Positions 8,823-19,066 of a stretch of DNA of 64,000 bases are shown piece by piece. Each line of letters opens with the position of its first letter. The stretch's first letter is position 1. The position numbers were made by a program, and so were the translations under genes. The stretch lies in assembly GCF_000359605.1 (NCBI RefSeq), contig NZ_APML01000004.1:62001-126000 (forward strand), read 5' to 3'. The DNA comes from Gracilibacillus halophilus YIM-C55.5 (GTDB taxonomy: Bacteria > Bacillota > Bacilli > Bacillales > Amphibacillaceae). The notes beneath the pieces were generated by a model that saw only the letters and a list, made by a program, of their open reading frames with translations, was not told the origin of the DNA and did no database searches.

Positions 8823-10178
8823 TCATCCAGAGGTTCTAACTAATCTTGTGATAAAAAATCCATCACTATTTATGTCTTGTGGAAACATTTGAATCCCATA
8901 ACGACTGATACCACTGCCTTCACTTAGTACATTTGGCAATTGTTCAAAAAATGATTGGTCAACTTCCCAATCGTCAAGTTCTTGTAACAGTCGAGCAATC
9001 AACCATTCATTCTCTTCTTTGTCTACTGTACATGTACTATATATTAGCTTACCATCTTTTTTCAATAATCGAGTCATTTTTTTTAGAATCTCGTATTGAA
9101 TGTCTGCTAATGTGCTAATATCTTCAGCTACTTTATTATACTTTATATCTGGTTTACTACGTAAGACACCTAATCCAGAACACGGAGCATCGACTAATAT
9201 TCGATCAAAACTCTCCGCCTCGTGGATTTCATCAAGCTTTCTAGCATCTGCTTGTTGCGCATGAATGGACTGTAGGGATAATTCTGTCGCCTTTTGTTCA
9301 ACAAGCTTTGCTTTTTTACCATGTAAATCATAGGCAATAACTTCTCCTCTGTCTTGAAGTTTTTCAGCGATGTGTGTTGCTTTACCGCCTGGTGCACTAC
9401 ATGCGTCAAGTATCGTCATATTTGGCTCAATATCCATCATTTCAGCAACGAGCATCGAACTCTCATCTTGTATCGTACATAAATGATTCTGAAACACGGA
9501 GTGATGAAGAATATTCCCCTCTTTCACAACGATTCCTTGATTCGAGACAATTGATGGCTCAACATGAAAACCATCTCGTTCCAATTGCTGCAACAATTCA
9601 TCACGATTACGCTTCAATGGTTGTGTACGAATCGTCATCGGTTTCGTCTGGAGATTGGTATGACACATATCTTCAGTTATGGCCATTCCAAATTGATCGA
9701 CCCAACGCTTCACAAGCCAACCTGGATGACTGGTAGCAATACTCAAGCGTTTGATCGGATCTTCAATAGCTTGTATTGACGGAACGCCTTTTCGCTGAAT
9801 CGCTCGTAAGACCCCATTGACAAAATTCGCTATTCCTTTATGTCCCCGTTGCTTAGAAATTTCAACCGATTGATGAAAAACCGCATGATCGGGGACTTTT
9901 TCTAAAAACTCCATTTGGTACACAGATAGATATAATAACCATTTCACCCACTTATCTATTTTCTTCTTTTGGACAAAAGGTTGCAAGTAATATTGTAATC
10001 TGAATTGATATTGTAATGTTCCGTATACAATCTCGGTTAATAATGCTCGGTCTTTTGCGTTAAGATGATTTTTTTGCATAGCTTGATCGAGTAATAAGTG
10101 ACTATATCCACCTTGTTCACCGATTCGCACTAAAAGATCTAGTGCCGCTGTTCGTGTTGCATATGGTTTTGTATTCAT
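8823..10178 (-). CDS. rsmB: 16S rRNA (cytosine-967 C5)-methyltransferase RsmB
   Basis: It methylates C967 of 16S rRNA using S-adenosylmethionine. An N-terminal NusB-like RNA-binding domain (about 1-140) is followed by a Rossmann methyltransferase domain with DACSAPGGKATHIAEKL, the motif IV cysteine in VDAPCSGLGVLR, and the catalytic cysteine in IYSTCTVDKEENE. It is 451 aa, full length. It overlaps the upstream fmt gene by 4 nt (ATGA), showing tight co-translation. Confidence 0.96.
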   Translation of the reverse strand: MNTKPYATRTAALDLLVRIGEQGGYSHLLLDQAMQKNHLNAKDRALLTEIVYGTLQYQFRLQYYLQPFVQKKKIDKWVKWLLYLSVYQMEFLEKVPDHAVFHQSVEISKQRGHKGIANFVNGVLRAIQRKGVPSIQAIEDPIKRLSIATSHPGWLVKRWVDQFGMAITEDMCHTNLQTKPMTIRTQPLKRNRDELLQQLERDGFHVEPSIVSNQGIVVKEGNILHHSVFQNHLCTIQDESSMLVAEMMDIEPNMTILDACSAPGGKATHIAEKLQDRGEVIAYDLHGKKAKLVEQKATELSLQSIHAQQADARKLDEIHEAESFDRILVDAPCSGLGVLRSKPDIKYNKVAEDISTLADIQYEILKKMTRLLKKDGKLIYSTCTVDKEENEWLIARLLQELDDWEVDQSFFEQLPNVLSEGSGISRYGIQMFPQDINSDGFFITRLVRTSG

Positions 10179-11113
10179 TCGCCTAACCTCTCATGCGTTT
10201 CTAATGTATGACCAACACCTCGAAGAAAGTCGGTTGCAGCCATTTTCTTCTTTCCAGCTGGTTGTAAGGTAACAATTTTGACGCCTTGTTGATCCCCTGT
10301 TGTCACAACAAAACCGTCCGAATCAATTTTAACGATTTCACCTGGTTGAAAATCAAACGTTTCACTGTATTTTTGAGCTTCCCAAACCTTCATCGTATCA
10401 CCACGCCATTTGGTATAAGCGACAGGCCATGGATGTAAACCACGGATTTGATTATAAACCGTTTGCATGGGTTGAGACCAATCGATTTGTTCTTCATCTC
10501 TTGTAATATTCGGAGCATAGGTTGCCTTTTGATCGTCTTGCTTCACGCGTTGATTCGTACCAGCAAATATATCTGGTAATGTATCCACTAACAATTGAGC
10601 ACCAATGGTTGACAGTTTATCATGTAAATGCCCCACATGATCATCTTCAGAAATATCCACTTCACGTTGGGCAATGATATCACCAGCGTCTAACTTTTCA
10701 GCCATATACATAAGGGTGATTCCCGTTTTTTCCTTCCCTTGTAAAATGGCATGATGGATAGGTGCCCCGCCTCTTAGCTCCGGCAATAAGGATGCATGAA
10801 CATTGATACAGCCAAATCGAGGAATATCTAATAGAGCTTTCGGTAACAATTGACCAAACGCCGCCGTCACAATTAAATCTGGGTTCAATTTTTCAATTTC
10901 TGAAAAGTCATCTTTGATTCTTTCTGGTTGAAATACTGGTATTTGCTTGTTTACAGCAGCCTCCTTTACCGGGGGAGGTGTCAAGATCTTTTTTCTGCCC
11001 TTCTTACGATCAGGTTGGGTGACAACCAAATCAATTTGATACCCGTGATCAATCATTTTTTCTAAAACGGGAACAGCAAAATCCGGTGTACCCATAAATA
11101 TAATATGTTTCAT
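10175..11113 (-). CDS. fmt: methionyl-tRNA formyltransferase
   Basis: Fmt adds a formyl group from 10-formyl-THF to initiator Met-tRNA. It shows MGTPDFAVPVLEKM at the N-terminus, the catalytic segment NVHASLLPELRGGAPIHHAI near residue 110, and a C-terminal OB-like domain. It is 312 aa. In Bacillus a deformylase gene (def) is normally between priA and fmt, but here the gap to priA is 11 bp, so def must be elsewhere. Confidence 0.97.
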   Translation of the reverse strand: MKHIIFMGTPDFAVPVLEKMIDHGYQIDLVVTQPDRKKGRKKILTPPPVKEAAVNKQIPVFQPERIKDDFSEIEKLNPDLIVTAAFGQLLPKALLDIPRFGCINVHASLLPELRGGAPIHHAILQGKEKTGITLMYMAEKLDAGDIIAQREVDISEDDHVGHLHDKLSTIGAQLLVDTLPDIFAGTNQRVKQDDQKATYAPNITRDEEQIDWSQPMQTVYNQIRGLHPWPVAYTKWRGDTMKVWEAQKYSETFDFQPGEIVKIDSDGFVVTTGDQQGVKIVTLQPAGKKKMAATDFLRGVGHTLETHERLGE

Positions 11114-11124
11114 CCAATCCTCCT

Positions 11125-13533
11125 CTACATTAATTGATAAGGTTCAAAATCAACTTGTATTCGTAAATCATGTTGCTGAATCTCTTCATGATAATGCTGT
11201 AAAATTTTGCGAATAATCATCCGTTGATTCGGCTCATGTCTATATTTTATCATGCACTGATAACGATATCGATTATTAATCCGAACAATTGGTGATGGCG
11301 TTGGTCCTAGTATCGTTGCTTGATCTGACAAATGCTTCCCTAACAATTTACGAATCATCTTCGTTACTTCCATCACTTTTACTTGGTTCGGATGTGAAAC
11401 CGTAAGTAACGATAAAAAATAATATGGCGGATAATGAAATGCTTTACGTGTTTGCATCTCCTGTTGGAAAAAGGATTGATAATCGTATTGACTAGCAAGT
11501 TGAATGCTATAATGCTCGGGTGAGTAAGTTTGAATAATCACTTTCCCTGGTAATTGATGTCGTCCAGCTCGTCCACTGACTTGTGTTAACAATTGAAATG
11601 TTTTTTCCGCCGAGCGAAAATCTGGAATATGTAGCATGGCATCAACCGCTAATACACCTACAAGGGTAACATTTTCAAAATCCAATCCTTTGGCAATCAT
11701 CTGGGTACCGAGTAAAATATCGGCTTTTTTCTGACCAAATCGATCCAATAGTTTCTCATGTGCCCCTTTACGCCTTGTCGTATCCACATCCATACGAATA
11801 ATTCCTGCTTCTGGCAACACTTCCTTCAAGGATTCTTCCACTTTCTGAGTACCTGTGCCGAAATAACGTATGGTATCACTTCCACAAGCCTGACATTCAC
11901 TTACCATAGCAATATGATAATCACAATAATGGCATTTTAACTGATGGTGACTTTTATGATAAGTTAATGCAATGTCACAATTCGGGCATTTCATGACATC
12001 ACCACACTCCCGACACATGACAAATGTTGAATACCCTCGTCGATTTAGGAAAAGGACAATTTGTTCGTTTCGCTGGATCCGGTCGCGAATTTCATCAAGT
12101 AATTTACGGGAAAACATCGTACGATTGCCAGCATGTAATTCGTCACGCAAATCCACGAGTTCCACTGGTGGCATCGGTACGTCATTCATCCGTTCTGGCA
12201 TTTCGAGTAATTGATAAACACCTCGTTGTGCACGAGCATAAGATTCCAGTAACGGGGTCGCACTGCCTAATATAACTGGACATTGGTGAAATTCCGCTCT
12301 TTTTTTAGCTACTTCACGAGCATGGTAACGTGGTTGCTCATCTTGTTTATAACTGGTTTCATGTTCCTCATCAATAATGATAATACCAATATTCTCAAAA
12401 GGAGCAAATATTGCAGATCGTGCACCAACAACGACTTTCACCTCGTTGTTATGAATCTTCGTCCATTCATCAAATTTCTCCCCTGGTGATAATGCACTAT
12501 GTAATGCTGCTACATCTGAGCCAAAACGTCCCTTAAAGCGATGGACCATTTGTGGGGTTAGCGCGATTTCTGGTACAAGCACAATGGCCTCTTGCCCTTT
12601 CATGAGTACTTTCTCAATGGCTTGTAAATAAACTTCCGTTTTACCACTCCCAGTCACACCATGCAATAAAAACACATGATGGTTTTCTCTATCAACTGCC
12701 TCGTTGACAGGTTCAATAGCTTGTTGCTGTTGCGTACTTAATGGAAGTGGAGATGTTGGCTGAATGGCGTCATCATCATAAGGATTACGATAAACGAGTT
12801 GTTCTTTTTTCCGCAATAGATGCTTTTGTATGAGTGATTTCACGGTAGAGGTCGTTGTATTTAGTTTTTCCATTAAAAGACGTTGTTCAATCGGTTCAGG
12901 ATGCGTGATAAAGTACTCGAGAATGGCTCGTTGCTTTTTCGCATTACTCTTCATATCTACGAGTGCTTCTTCTATCAAGTATGGCTCGACATTTGGTTCA
13001 ATAAACACGAGTCGTTTCTTCGTTTCCTTTGATTGAACTTTATAATTCATTTTCACATGACCCGCTTTGATCTCTTTTAACAGCGCTTGATAATTTCCTT
13101 TCCGTTGTTCAAATTCTTCAAAATCCATCACAGCACGTCCGTCTAATAATTGTTGAATCTGTGGCGATAATTCAACGTCCGTTAATGCCTCTATTTCTTT
13201 TTTATATTTTGCCTTTAATACTTGTGGAAGCATAGCTTGAAATGCTTGAATATAAAAACTGACCGTCTGTTCTGCTAACCAAATTCCTACTTGAATCAGT
13301 TCTTCAGTCAGAACAGGAGTGATATCCATCATTTGATCGATTGGTTTTAATTGATCAAAATCAGAGTCATTTGTAATATCCACAATAAAACCCATCACTT
13401 TTCGAGGACCAAAAGGAACAGATACGCGCATCCCTTTTTGAGCAAACTCTTCATAATCTGCAGGAATGATATAATCAAAAGTATGATTCGTTTGACTTGT
13501 TGGTACATCCACAATCACTTTAGCTACTTTCAT
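11125..13533 (-). CDS. priA: primosomal protein N' (replication restart helicase PriA)
   Basis: PriA recognises collapsed forks and reloads the replicative helicase. An N-terminal 3'-DNA-binding domain (MKVAKVIVDVPTSQTNHTFDY) precedes the helicase core with Walker A HGVTGSGKTEVYLQ and the DEEH box. A zinc-binding region follows with paired cysteines in CRECGDVMKCPNCDIAL and CHYCDYH / CQACG. I take ATG 13533, which has GGAAGGA 6 nt upstream and gives 802 aa, close to B. subtilis. It overlaps the end of coaBC by 14 nt. Confidence 0.96.
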   Translation of the reverse strand: MKVAKVIVDVPTSQTNHTFDYIIPADYEEFAQKGMRVSVPFGPRKVMGFIVDITNDSDFDQLKPIDQMMDITPVLTEELIQVGIWLAEQTVSFYIQAFQAMLPQVLKAKYKKEIEALTDVELSPQIQQLLDGRAVMDFEEFEQRKGNYQALLKEIKAGHVKMNYKVQSKETKKRLVFIEPNVEPYLIEEALVDMKSNAKKQRAILEYFITHPEPIEQRLLMEKLNTTTSTVKSLIQKHLLRKKEQLVYRNPYDDDAIQPTSPLPLSTQQQQAIEPVNEAVDRENHHVFLLHGVTGSGKTEVYLQAIEKVLMKGQEAIVLVPEIALTPQMVHRFKGRFGSDVAALHSALSPGEKFDEWTKIHNNEVKVVVGARSAIFAPFENIGIIIIDEEHETSYKQDEQPRYHAREVAKKRAEFHQCPVILGSATPLLESYARAQRGVYQLLEMPERMNDVPMPPVELVDLRDELHAGNRTMFSRKLLDEIRDRIQRNEQIVLFLNRRGYSTFVMCRECGDVMKCPNCDIALTYHKSHHQLKCHYCDYHIAMVSECQACGSDTIRYFGTGTQKVEESLKEVLPEAGIIRMDVDTTRRKGAHEKLLDRFGQKKADILLGTQMIAKGLDFENVTLVGVLAVDAMLHIPDFRSAEKTFQLLTQVSGRAGRHQLPGKVIIQTYSPEHYSIQLASQYDYQSFFQQEMQTRKAFHYPPYYFLSLLTVSHPNQVKVMEVTKMIRKLLGKHLSDQATILGPTPSPIVRINNRYRYQCMIKYRHEPNQRMIIRKILQHYHEEIQQHDLRIQVDFEPYQLM

Positions 13534-14731
13534 ATATATCCTTCCAATCCCGAGCAATTAAATCAAGTATGTGCTTGGCAATGGTTGGTTTACTTGACTG
13601 TTCTATCGATTTTTGTTTTCCTGATTTAGATAAGAATACTACTTCATTGTCATCAGCATCAAAACCGATATCATCACGACTAATATCATTCATCACAATC
13701 GCATCCAAATGCTTATGATAGAGTTTTTTCTCTCCGTTTTGTCTAACATTTTGTGATTCAGCAGCAAATCCGACGAGATATTGATGACGCTTTTCTTCAC
13801 CTAACGTACGTAAAATGTCCCTTGTTTTCTCCAATTCGATGGTTACAGATTCTGTCTGTTTTTTCATTTTTTGGTCATATACCTTCTTCGGACGATAATC
13901 CGCTACTGCAGCTGCTTTAATCACAATATCGACTTGATCATACCGTTTCATGATTTCTTGATACATTTCTTCAGTGGTTGTGACATCCACGCGCTCCACT
14001 TGATTGATCACTGATAACGAAGACGGTCCAGTCACTAAAGTCACATTTGCGCCTTGTTGATAAGCCGCTTCAGCAATCGCAAATCCCATTTTCCCTGACG
14101 AATAATTACTGAAATAGCGTACAGGATCGATCGCTTCTTGGGTAGGGCCGGCTGATACTAATACATTTTTACCAATAAGCTGTTGTTGACTATCCTCATG
14201 TTGTTGTATGACTTCTATGATTTCTTCTGGTTCTTCAAGTCGACCTTTACCGACATAGCCACATGCTAAGTAACCATCCCCTGGTTCAATGAATCGATAT
14301 CCCCATGTTGCGAGTTGAAGCATATTTTGTTGGACTGCTGGATGATCATACATATGAACATTCATTGCTGGTGCGATATAGACAGGCGATTGGGTAGCTA
14401 ACAAAATCGTTGTGAGCAAGTCATCAGCCAGACCATTTGCCATTCTACCGAGGACATGGGCGGTAGCAGGAGCTATTAGCACAATATCCGCCCAATCCGC
14501 TAAATCGATATGTGCAATTTTGTCTGGTTCCCTTTCTTCAAATGTGTCTACATAAACCTCATGTCTTGATAAGGCTTGAAATGACAGCGGTGTAACAAAT
14601 TCAGTCGCATGCTTTGTCATCACAACTTTCACATCAGCACCTGCCTGTGTGAGTTTACTCGTTAATGCAACTGCTTTATAAACAGCAATACCACCTGAGA
14701 CACCTAACAATATTTTCTTTCCTGTTAACAT
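13520..14731 (-). CDS. coaBC: bifunctional phosphopantothenoylcysteine decarboxylase / phosphopantothenate-cysteine ligase
   Basis: Two consecutive steps of coenzyme A synthesis. The N-terminal CoaC flavoprotein half has LLGVSGGIAVYKA, PAMNVHMYDHP and the substrate-recognition segment ACGYVGKGRLEEP. The C-terminal CoaB half begins near residue 190 with VSAGPTQEAIDPVRYFSNYS, and KMGFAIAEAAY follows. The start at 14731 has GGGAGG about 10 nt upstream and gives 403 aa. It lies in the rpoZ-coaBC-priA order typical of Firmicutes. Confidence 0.96.
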   Translation of the reverse strand: MLTGKKILLGVSGGIAVYKAVALTSKLTQAGADVKVVMTKHATEFVTPLSFQALSRHEVYVDTFEEREPDKIAHIDLADWADIVLIAPATAHVLGRMANGLADDLLTTILLATQSPVYIAPAMNVHMYDHPAVQQNMLQLATWGYRFIEPGDGYLACGYVGKGRLEEPEEIIEVIQQHEDSQQQLIGKNVLVSAGPTQEAIDPVRYFSNYSSGKMGFAIAEAAYQQGANVTLVTGPSSLSVINQVERVDVTTTEEMYQEIMKRYDQVDIVIKAAAVADYRPKKVYDQKMKKQTESVTIELEKTRDILRTLGEEKRHQYLVGFAAESQNVRQNGEKKLYHKHLDAIVMNDISRDDIGFDADDNEVVFLSKSGKQKSIEQSSKPTIAKHILDLIARDWKDIYESS

Positions 14732-14790
14732 TTCGAATATCCTCCCTACTCCCTTACTCACGAAATAACAGAACGGTTTGATAGAAGAAA

Positions 14791-14820
14791 CCCTCGCAAG
14801 CTAAAAAAGCAATGCGAGGG
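14791..14820 (-). terminator. hairpin between rpoZ and coaBC
   Basis: A perfect 8-bp stem CCCTCGCA / TGCGAGGG with a 14-nt loop on the minus strand, followed by TTTCTTCT. It ends about 60 bp before the coaBC start. It could partly terminate the gmk-rpoZ message or act as a processing site. Confidence 0.5.
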
Positions 14821-14826
14821 GGGTGA

Positions 14827-15659
<833 letters not shown>

Positions 15660-15920
15660 TTACTCTTCACTAATCTCGTCATGGCTCAAAACGCGTTGTC
15701 CGACCGTTTCAGGTTGAACAGCTGACAAGACTACATGATCACTATCTGTAATAATGACTGCTCTTGTTCTTCTACCATACGTAGCATCCACTAGTTTATC
15801 ATTGTCTCTAGCCACTGTCACAATACGTTTAATCGGTGCAGATTCTGGTGAAACAATCGATATAATCCGATTTGCTGAAACTACATTTCCAAAGCCAATA
15901 TTAATTAATTTTAAACTCAT
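15660..15920 (-). CDS. remA: extracellular matrix regulator RemA
   Basis: A small DNA-binding protein (86 aa) that in B. subtilis activates biofilm matrix and osmoprotection genes. The sequence [20 protein letters not shown], then [16 protein letters not shown] and [20 protein letters not shown], matches the family along its length. The ATG at 15920 has GGGGGAAA upstream; an earlier in-frame codon lacks such a site. It lies between yloC and gmk as in Bacillus. Confidence 0.95.
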   Translation of the reverse strand: MSLKLINIGFGNVVSANRIISIVSPESAPIKRIVTVARDNDKLVDATYGRRTRAVIITDSDHVVLSAVQPETVGQRVLSHDEISEE

Positions 15921-16001
15921 TCGAGTTTCCCCCTTTAGTTCTACCAACCACTTTACTCTTTTTGTGGCAACAGATAAACCGAAACGGTCAAGTCGATGGT
16001 G

Positions 16002-16895
16002 TTATTCCACATTTTGTACCTGTTCCTTTAATTTTTCTGTATCACTTTTTAACTGTACAATGGTTGCTGAAATCTTTGTGTCATTAGACTTTGAACCGAT
16101 GGTGTTCAATTCACGATGTATTTCTTGTAAAATAAAATCAAGTTTGCGACCAACCGGCTCAACTTCATCTAACATTTCTTCAAATTGCACAAAGTGACTA
16201 TGTAATCTCGTTAATTCCTCAGAAATATCTCCCTTTTCAGCCAATAAAGCGATTTCCTGTCGTAATTGGCTCTCATCATAAACAGAAGCGTGTTGTAAAT
16301 GTGTTTCAATTCTTTCTTTAATGCGTTCTTGATACTCTATTATAACAATTTCACGGCGATCGCCCAAATCATTTACTTGATGTTTCATTTGATCGATTCG
16401 TTGCTTGAGGTCAACTTGTAGTGCTTGTCCTTCGGTTAACCGCATTTGATCCACTTCACGCACCGTTTTCTGGACTAACTGTAAAATCTCGTCCACCATG
16501 TTCGTTTGATCTTGTTCTGACTGATCCGTAACTTCCACAATATCCGGTACACGGGTAAGCATATCGATATGAATGTCACCGTCTAAGTCAAACGCTTGTT
16601 GCAGTTCTTTCATTTGCTGAATATATTGACGCGCTAAGTGCCAGTCAACTTGCAAGCTTTTTTCTTGTAAAGGCGGTCCATCAACGGTCAGTGATACGTC
16701 AACTCGACCCCTTTTTAACGTTTGTTGGATAATTTTTTTCATAGCATCTTCTTTATGTACGAATGCATTCGACATATGTGTACGTACATCTAAATATCGA
16801 TGATTCACTGTACGAATCTCTACAGATAATTTGCGATCATTTTGATGAAGCTCAGATCTACCATATCCAGTCATGCTTTTCAATTGTCCACACAC
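16002..16895 (-). CDS. yloC: YicC/YloC family endoribonuclease
   Basis: The family motif SMTGYGRSE is at the N-terminus and the conserved C-terminal part holds VEPVGRKLDFILQEIHRELNTIGSK and DTKISATIVQLKSDTEKLKEQVQN. E. coli YicC is an endoribonuclease involved in small-RNA turnover; the Bacillus role is less clear. The start is uncertain: a GTG at 16895 or a TTG at 16883 (giving MKSMTGYG, closest to family N-termini) are both possible, and neither has a strong ribosome site. It is divergent from rqcH. Confidence 0.92.
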   Translation of the reverse strand: MCGQLKSMTGYGRSELHQNDRKLSVEIRTVNHRYLDVRTHMSNAFVHKEDAMKKIIQQTLKRGRVDVSLTVDGPPLQEKSLQVDWHLARQYIQQMKELQQAFDLDGDIHIDMLTRVPDIVEVTDQSEQDQTNMVDEILQLVQKTVREVDQMRLTEGQALQVDLKQRIDQMKHQVNDLGDRREIVIIEYQERIKERIETHLQHASVYDESQLRQEIALLAEKGDISEELTRLHSHFVQFEEMLDEVEPVGRKLDFILQEIHRELNTIGSKSNDTKISATIVQLKSDTEKLKEQVQNVE

Positions 16896-16936
16896 CCATC
16901 CGCTTCAAGTATAGGCTATCAACGGTTACCATAAAC

Positions 16937-16966
16937 ATCATACCAAAAAAAACGACCAATAGACAA
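16937..16966 (-). promoter_or_regulatory. candidate sigma-A promoter for yloC-remA-gmk
   Basis: On the minus strand TTGTCT and TATGAT are separated by 18 bp, with TGG before the -10 (extended -10). It lies about 40 bp upstream of yloC. Confidence 0.55.
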
Positions 16967-17016
16967 TTGAAAATTCGTGATTGATTGACGTATTCATATC
17001 GAACAGTTAAAGAACA

Positions 17017-17025
17017 TGCTATAAT
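17017..17025 (+). promoter_or_regulatory. extended -10 promoter for rqcH
   Basis: TGCTATAAT gives a perfect -10 hexamer with a TGn extension, 21 bp before the rqcH ATG. No good -35 is seen at normal spacing. Confidence 0.5.
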
Positions 17026-17046
17026 AAAATGACGAGGTGATTGAAT

Positions 17047-18771
17047 ATGGTATTTGATGGAATGGTGACACGCGCCATCACACATGAATTAGATCAACAA
17101 CTCGCAACGGGACGCGTGTTAAAAATATATCATCCGACTGAAACTGAAATTGTTATGAGCATTCGTAGTTATGGAAAAAACAAGAAGTTACTGCTATCTG
17201 CACATTCAAGTTATGCAAGAGTTCACTTAACGAATGATCATTACGAAAACCCGAAAGAACCAACTATGTATTGCATGATCTTACGAAAGTATCTAAGTGG
17301 AAGTTTTCTCGAAAAAGTGGAACAAACAGAAAACGAAAGAATCGTTCAACTTCAGTTTCGTACAACAAATGAAATTGGTGACGTAAAATATATGACCTTA
17401 TGTATGGAAATCATGGGAAAACATAGTAACATTCTCTTAATCGATCAAGAAAAACAGGTCATTCTCGATAGCATTAAACATATTTCTGCCAGTCAAAATC
17501 GGCATCGAACCCTTTTACCGGGCAGTCCTTATAAAATGCCACCTACGCAAGGAAAACTGAATCCATTTACCATCGATGGTGACAAGTTTATTCAGAAACT
17601 TGATTTTAATGCAGGAAAATTAGATCGACAAATCGTTGATCAATTTATGGGTATGTCTCCATTGCTTGCAAAGGAAATGATCAATCGCACCCATTTAGGA
17701 ACACTTTCTGATTATAAAGAAACATTTGTAAACATTCGCGATCAGCTCTTGAATCATGAATATCAACCACAAATCATGTACGGGAAAAAGAAAGAAACCT
17801 TTTATGTATTACCTCTGACGACACAACAAGGTGAGATAAAAGAATTTTCCTCCGTCAGCTCTTTGCTGGATCACTACTATTCTGGAAAAGCTGAGAGAGA
17901 TCGCGTTAAGCAGAAAGCTGGTGATTTAACAAGAATGCTCAAAAATGAGATCAATAAAAATCACCGAAAATTAAAGAAGCTAGATCAAACTTTAGACCAA
18001 GCAAAAGATGCGGCTAATTACCAGCGTGATGGCGAGCTATTAACAGCACATATGCATCTTGTGACTCCAGGTGATAAAGAAGTGGAAGTCGTCGACTATT
18101 ATCATCCTGATCAAATCAAGCGCACGATTTCGTTAAATGAAAATAAATCACCAAGCGAAAATGCGCAATCATTATTTAAAAAATATCATAAATTAAAAAA
18201 TTCGAAGTTAATGGTTGAAGAAGAAAAGAAAAAGGCTTATGAAGAGATTGAATATTTACAAGAAGTCATTGAACAAATCGAACATGCTCGTGAGCAAGAT
18301 ATTGAGGAAATCAGAGAAGAACTACAAGAACAAGGCTACGTGAAAAAGAAAGCGAAAAGTAACAATAAGAAGAAACAACAGGCGAATAAACCAACACCTG
18401 AAAAGTTTGTTTCTTCCGATGGTATCGAAATTTTAGTCGGCAAAAACAATAAGCAGAATGAATATCTAACCAGTCGAATCGCGAATAAAGATGATATATG
18501 GTTACACACGAAAAACATTCCTGGTTCACACGTTGTCATTCGCTCAAATGATCCACATGAAGAGACACTTTATGAAGCAGCACAGCTAGCAGCAAATTTC
18601 AGCAAGTCGAGCCAATCATCTTCTGTTCCAGTTGATTATACGCGGATTCGTCATGTCCGTAAACCAAATGGAGCAAAACCTGGCTTTGTCACCTATGATC
18701 ATCAAAAGACACTTTATGTGACACCAGAAAATCGTTTTTTGAGAGAACTAAAAGACAATGAATCAGAATAA
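17047..18771 (+). CDS. rqcH: ribosome quality control factor RqcH (NFACT/FbpA family)
   Basis: RqcH binds stalled 50S subunits carrying peptidyl-tRNA and directs C-terminal alanine tailing of the stuck chain; family members were earlier described as fibronectin-binding proteins. The order is NFACT-N (about 1-250), a helical coiled-coil middle (about 270-440, many Lys/Glu), then NFACT-R with DGIEILVGKNNKQNEYL and DIWLHTKNIPGSHVVIRS. ATG 17047 has GAGGTGA 6 nt upstream, better than the TTG two codons before. The length of 574 aa matches B. subtilis YloA. It ends at a strong terminator. Confidence 0.96.
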   Translation: MVFDGMVTRAITHELDQQLATGRVLKIYHPTETEIVMSIRSYGKNKKLLLSAHSSYARVHLTNDHYENPKEPTMYCMILRKYLSGSFLEKVEQTENERIVQLQFRTTNEIGDVKYMTLCMEIMGKHSNILLIDQEKQVILDSIKHISASQNRHRTLLPGSPYKMPPTQGKLNPFTIDGDKFIQKLDFNAGKLDRQIVDQFMGMSPLLAKEMINRTHLGTLSDYKETFVNIRDQLLNHEYQPQIMYGKKKETFYVLPLTTQQGEIKEFSSVSSLLDHYYSGKAERDRVKQKAGDLTRMLKNEINKNHRKLKKLDQTLDQAKDAANYQRDGELLTAHMHLVTPGDKEVEVVDYYHPDQIKRTISLNENKSPSENAQSLFKKYHKLKNSKLMVEEEKKKAYEEIEYLQEVIEQIEHAREQDIEEIREELQEQGYVKKKAKSNNKKKQQANKPTPEKFVSSDGIEILVGKNNKQNEYLTSRIANKDDIWLHTKNIPGSHVVIRSNDPHEETLYEAAQLAANFSKSSQSSSVPVDYTRIRHVRKPNGAKPGFVTYDHQKTLYVTPENRFLRELKDNESE

Positions 18772-18780
18772 GGTAAACGG

Positions 18781-18824
18781 CCCCCGAAGTGAGATGAGAT
18801 CGAGACTCGCTTTGGGGGTTTTCT
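18781..18824 (+). terminator. terminator of rqcH
   Basis: A 13-bp stem (CCCCCGAAGTGAG / CTCGCTTTGGGGG, two wobble pairs) followed by TTTTCTT. It lies 10 bp past the rqcH stop and directly before the 51-bp repeat array. Confidence 0.85.
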
Positions 18825-18836
18825 TATCATTTTTTA

Positions 18837-19037
18837 TCAATTTTTTATGCAAACAGCGTCGTTTCTTACATCTGTTTGAATGATAAATGAATTTTCAATG
18901 CAAATATACGTTCTTGAACTCCTTGTTTGACGCATATACTCATTTTCGATGCAAACAAGCGCTTCTACTTCTTCTATTTGAAGCATATATGAATTTTTCA
19001 TGCAAACAGCTACTTTCATTTCTTCTGTTTGAAGCAA
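18837..19037 (-). repeat. 51-bp tandem repeat array, locus A (four units)
   Basis: Three 51-bp units (19037-18987, 18986-18936, 18935-18885) and a 48-nt terminal unit (18884-18837). Read on the minus strand they give a 17-residue repeat with near-invariant QT at positions 3-4 and C at 12: LLQTEEMKVAVCMKNSY, MLQIEEVEALVCIENEY, MRQTRSSRTYICIENSF, IIQTDVRNDAVCIKN and stop. Each unit junction also forms an imperfect hairpin GTTTG...CAAAC. The plus strand is open as well over much of the array (FEAYMNFSCKQLLSFLL type), so coding is unproven. A TTG at 19037 has GGAG 5 nt upstream, and an ATG at 19082 would also open the frame. The same element occurs at 46153-46302. The rest of this intergenic stretch holds the rqcH terminator and a large palindrome. 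Confidence 0.8.
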
Positions 19038-19066
19038 ATCTTCTCCACATAATATATGTAATGATT

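Noticed and set aside
18837-19037. CRISPR array reading of the 51-bp repeats
   Set aside because: There is no constant repeat separated by unique spacers; the whole 51-bp unit is repeated with scattered changes, and no cas genes are present.
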